A stretch of 35,642 nucleotides of DNA, from assembly GCF_937910895.1 (NCBI RefSeq), contig NZ_CALEMI010000119.1, positions 1 through 35,642 of the forward strand. The letters are read 5' to 3'. Within the stretch, counting starts at the first letter, position 1. Every line of letters starts with the position of its first letter. The translations under genes were made by a program, and so were the position numbers. Below the pieces are notes generated by a model, which worked only from the letters and a program-made list of their open reading frames with translations, had not been told where the DNA came from and made no database searches. Shown here in pieces: positions 34,986 to 35,642 of the stretch. The DNA is from an uncultured Dokdonia sp. GTDB taxonomy: Bacteria; Bacteroidota; Bacteroidia; Flavobacteriales; Flavobacteriaceae.

Positions 34986-35642
34986 CGATTAGGTTTTGAG
35001 ATCAAGTTTGTGATAAAGATACTCAATTGGAAAAATAATAAAAATAGTTCGTTAATAGGATATAAAAAGGCAACATCTTTTTCTTTTAGCTTGTTGGCGC
35101 TTGCTCCTATGGCTATCCAAGAAATAAGATATCTTACTCCTATTATTCCAACTACCCATTCCCATTGAAAACCAAGTATAAGTAAAAAGATCGCTATAAT
35201 AAAAAACAATAATTGACTCGTATAAAACAATCCTAAAAAAAATTGATCTCTAAAGCGATAATGTGATGCTGTGCTCACATGCCTACGTTTTTGTGTATAC
35301 CATTCAGAAAAGGTTTTCTTAGGTATAGATATTGTAAAGCTATCTAGATTGAAGTTTACGGCAACATTTTCTTTAGTTCCTGCTTGATTTACAAAAAGAT
35401 CATCATCGCCACTTTGTACTTTCATGTGGTTTATAAAACCTCGTTGCTCATAAAAGAGATGTGTCGTATATGCAAGATTACGACCTACACCCATATAAGG
35501 TCTTCCTCCCATAGCATAACTGAAATATTGCATAGCAGTCAGTACGGTTTCAAAACGGATGAGTTTATTGATCCAAGATCCTTTTATCTTTTTGTAAGCT
35601 CCATATCCTAAGATCAATTCTTTTTTTCCTGCAAATTGATTA
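34976..35642 (-). CDS. Glycosyltransferase family 2, C-terminal part (gene starts beyond the window)
   Basis: The frame is open to the last base (NQFAGKKELILGYGAYKK at the window edge), so about 222 C-terminal residues are visible and the TTG at 35617 is not the start. The GT2 acceptor side is recognisable: YMGVGRNLAYT, the SGDDDLFVNQ aspartates that act with the catalytic base, and QKRRHVSTA, a variant of the QxxRW motif. Two or three membrane helices close the protein (FFLGLFYTSQLLFFIIAIFLLIL; VVGIIGVRYLISWIAIGA; LFLLFFQLSIFITNLI). It probably transfers sugar to a lipid or glycan at the cytoplasmic membrane. It is first, among the genes visible here, of an overlapping operon with a sigma factor and an NRAMP-like transporter. 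Confidence 0.85.
   Translation of the reverse strand, partial: NQFAGKKELILGYGAYKKIKGSWINKLIRFETVLTAMQYFSYAMGGRPYMGVGRNLAYTTHLFYEQRGFINHMKVQSGDDDLFVNQAGTKENVAVNFNLDSFTISIPKKTFSEWYTQKRRHVSTASHYRFRDQFFLGLFYTSQLLFFIIAIFLLILGFQWEWVVGIIGVRYLISWIAIGASANKLKEKDVAFLYPINELFLLFFQLSIFITNLISKPNRWK

Overview
The window looks like part of the chromosome of a marine Flavobacteriaceae species (Bacteroidota), in the Dokdonia/Leeuwenhoekiella neighbourhood; the genus is a guess from memory. Supporting signs are AT-rich DNA, a fused SecDF, a type IX secretion (T9SS) C-terminal domain, several lipoproteins, promoters of the Bacteroidota type (TTG about 20 bases before TAnnTTTG), and families typical of the phylum (DUF2911, DUF922, a Tgt without the zinc cysteines). 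No tRNA, rRNA, CRISPR array or insertion sequence was seen.

Layout. 1-753 is the 3' end of a secreted M14-type zinc carboxypeptidase. 884-6486 is a compact block: an ECF sigma factor and a one-pass membrane TPR protein (probable anti-sigma) on the minus strand, diverging from a lipoprotein subtilase and a signal-peptide/TPR/CHAT protease with a C-terminal membrane anchor. A cysteine- and tryptophan-containing lipoprotein (6529-7428) converges on it. 7738-20898 is a minus-strand housekeeping stretch: sialidase-like propeller lipoprotein, rimO, ftsY, secDF, a small membrane-anchored protein, mdh, gyrB, asnB. 21312-24566 holds envelope proteins (DUF2911, a DUF922 metalloprotease, a secreted protein gene broken by one in-frame TAA, a T9SS cargo). 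24580-30416 is again housekeeping: dnaB, accA, an EamA transporter, an LptF/LptG permease, tgt. 30803-33151 is a very AT-rich MBOAT + SGNH pair, probably for O-acylation of a surface glycan. 33187-35642 is an overlapping operon of a glycosyltransferase, a second ECF sigma factor and an NRAMP-like transporter.

Two things stand out. First, a perfect palindrome (core TTTCGCGAAA, full form TACGCTTTCGCGAAAGCGTA) recurs about once per 3 kb. It lies between genes and also inside genes, where it is translated in all three reading frames; this points to a DNA-level function. Second, the sigma / anti-sigma / subtilase / CHAT block reads as a self-contained signalling device. Both proteases and the anti-sigma's TPR domain are predicted on the outer side of the cytoplasmic membrane, so proteolysis could release the sigma factor. 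That is inference from topology and gene order.
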